This document shows positions 62,764 through 64,000 of a stretch of 64,000 nt of DNA, in pieces. A program made the position numbers and the translations under genes. The notes under the pieces are model-generated. The model saw only the letters and a list, made by a program, of their open reading frames with translations. It did no database searches and was not told the DNA's origin. Numbering within the stretch: the first letter of the stretch is position 1; each line of letters begins with the position of its first letter. The DNA is from Phytophthora sp. 'mugwort' (lineage: Eukaryota; Oomycota; Peronosporomycetes; Peronosporales; Peronosporaceae), in NCBI GenBank assembly GCA_033558025.1, contig JAUCEF010000012.1, forward strand, positions 496,001-560,000, read 5' to 3'.

Positions 62764-64000
62764 TTAGTACGACGTGAAGCTCAGGTCTGCACCTTTTGGT
62801 GCTGACTGCACGATGTGGTCAACCATTTGAGGAATCATCCGCTGGTTGACGGTGTGCCATCCCAGCGAAATGGACTGATCAAAGCTGCCCGTCCAGCAGT
62901 GCTCGTATCCCCGTCCGTCCGTGACACCATACACAATTGAACCGTTGTAGAATGGCTCTGTCGTAGTCCTTAAGAAATCTTCGAGCAAGAAGACGGCGTC
63001 GTTAAGGTAGTAGCTGTCTGTAACTCCGACGTACACGTGCAGCTTGTTGACGAGCTTGGCTCCCAATCCACTAGACTGCCACTCACGCTGCAGCTTGGCT
63101 CGAACGTCGTAGTGCGTTTCCCAGTACTCCACGACTTCCGGGTGGATTTCACCCGTGAGCTTGTCCCAAACAGCCGCCGGGTAGCCGTCCGTGTCGTTCA
63201 CGGGAGAGTACACGGCTTGCCAGGCATCCCACTGACCACCGGAACGTCCCCGTGAGCCCATGGCGAGCTCGTGGTGATTCTCCTCCGCCATCGTCTCGCG
63301 GATGTCTCCTAGGTAGTCACGCTTGGCGCCACGATCCTTCTGGGTCCAGTCACCGCGAGCATAGTAAGCGTTCTTGTTCGTTAAGAGATCAACTTGTTGG
63401 AACCTGCGGAAGTCGAAAGCATCCGGACAGAACGACCAGCAGCCGTTGTACTCGTCAGGGTAGTAGACCTGCACAGCCAACGATTCCCAGCCGCCAGTAG
63501 AGCCGCCGTACATGGTACGCGCCCAGCCTTCACCAATGCCGCGGAACTTCTTCTCAAGGTACGGCAGGAATTCGTATGTGATGGCATCGCCATACGGTCC
63601 AATGTTAGCGCTATTGACGGCATACGAATCATCGTAGTATGGGTTTGCATGTTGCAACTGCACGACGATTCCTCTCCTGTTGGTAAACGGGTCTGCCGGG
63701 TCGTCGGACGTCCAGTTCGAGAAGAAGTAGAAGCCATATTCTTTCCCCAGTGAAGCGGTGGTGGTGTTCGCAGGCGCTGTCGGGTAGAAGCTGTGTTCAA
63801 ACAACCGGTTGTAGTGCGTATGGTAGACGAACAAAGGGTAGTACACATCCTTCATGGCATTGTCGAAAAAGCGATACGGCAGCAGCACCCAGGCCTTCAG
63901 GTAGACGTCAGTTCCCCAGAATTCCGACAGCGACGGGCTGCGGAACGTCACGTGCTTGAGCAACTCGTGAGGTTCCTCCAGCGGTGGGAGTTTCGGCTCG
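62764..64000 (-). CDS. Putative esterase/alpha-beta hydrolase, partial at the right edge
   Basis: The frame is open from the window edge (64,000) to the stop at 62,764, so the start is missing and at least 412 codons are present. The motif MYGGSTGGWES has the GxSxG-like nucleophile elbow. Later GRGYEHCWTGSF contains a candidate catalytic His, and DSYYLNDAVF may supply the acid. Features such as YFFSNWTSDDPADPF and a Trp-rich C-terminus fit a secreted or membrane-associated esterase of the putative-esterase (esterase D-like) clan. No breaks are seen, in contrast to everything between 30.3 and 62.6 kb. Substrate unknown. Confidence 0.65.
   Translation of the reverse strand, partial: EPKLPPLEEPHELLKHVTFRSPSLSEFWGTDVYLKAWVLLPYRFFDNAMKDVYYPLFVYHTHYNRLFEHSFYPTAPANTTTASLGKEYGFYFFSNWTSDDPADPFTNRRGIVVQLQHANPYYDDSYAVNSANIGPYGDAITYEFLPYLEKKFRGIGEGWARTMYGGSTGGWESLAVQVYYPDEYNGCWSFCPDAFDFRRFQQVDLLTNKNAYYARGDWTQKDRGAKRDYLGDIRETMAEENHHELAMGSRGRSGGQWDAWQAVYSPVNDTDGYPAAVWDKLTGEIHPEVVEYWETHYDVRAKLQREWQSSGLGAKLVNKLHVYVGVTDSYYLNDAVFLLEDFLRTTTEPFYNGSIVYGVTDGRGYEHCWTGSFDQSISLGWHTVNQRMIPQMVDHIVQSAPKGADLSFTSY

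Overview
The window looks like nuclear DNA of a plant-associated oomycete, most likely Phytophthora or a close relative. Four lines support this: membrane-anchored expansin-like proteins, START proteins with a FYVE-type zinc finger, a Crinkler-type N-terminus, and oomycete-style transposons (MULE transposases with Ulp1 protease domains, piggyBac-like and Ty3/gypsy elements). Most genes are intron-poor. No rRNA, tRNA or CRISPR array was seen.

Bases 1-12.5 kb hold a 2,495-bp unit in two minus-strand copies followed, across a short spacer, by two plus-strand copies. The copies are almost identical. Each carries a basic helical protein gene (family A, with a shared frame break) and a possible small two-exon ORF (B). 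A fifth, partial copy supplies the promoter region of an ERMARD/DUF4209-like gene. An intact 717-codon oomycete protein with internal repeats lies between.

Bases 15.8-25.5 kb are a cluster of four minus-strand expansin-like genes, each with signal peptide, two-domain expansin core, Thr/Pro/Ala-rich stalk, one membrane helix and a short tail. The first two share nearly identical cores but unrelated stalks. A 201-bp perfect foldback, a decayed START-FYVE pseudogene and its intact relative follow (26.3-29.9 kb).

Bases 30.3-57.15 kb are a nest of mobile DNA bounded by inverted repeats of about 355 bp, each next to TTAA. After subtraction of a MULE (with a perfect 9-bp target duplication), a piggyBac-like element (with TTAA at both ends) and a degraded gypsy element, about 12 kb remains. 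It encodes decayed virus-like genes on both strands: an SF3/D5-like helicase, a tyrosine recombinase, a small precursor-like protein with an adenain-type cleavage motif, a capsid-like protein, a GIY-YIG nuclease, part of an A32/FtsK-type packaging ATPase and a fibre-like repeat protein. I read this as an endogenous Polinton-like/adintovirus-like element, which is the most interesting object here. A Crinkler pseudogene lies inside the same boundaries. All of these virus-like genes are broken.

A second MULE (57.16-62.59 kb) inserted exactly beside the right inverted repeat. Ordinary sequence resumes with a putative esterase that runs off the right edge.
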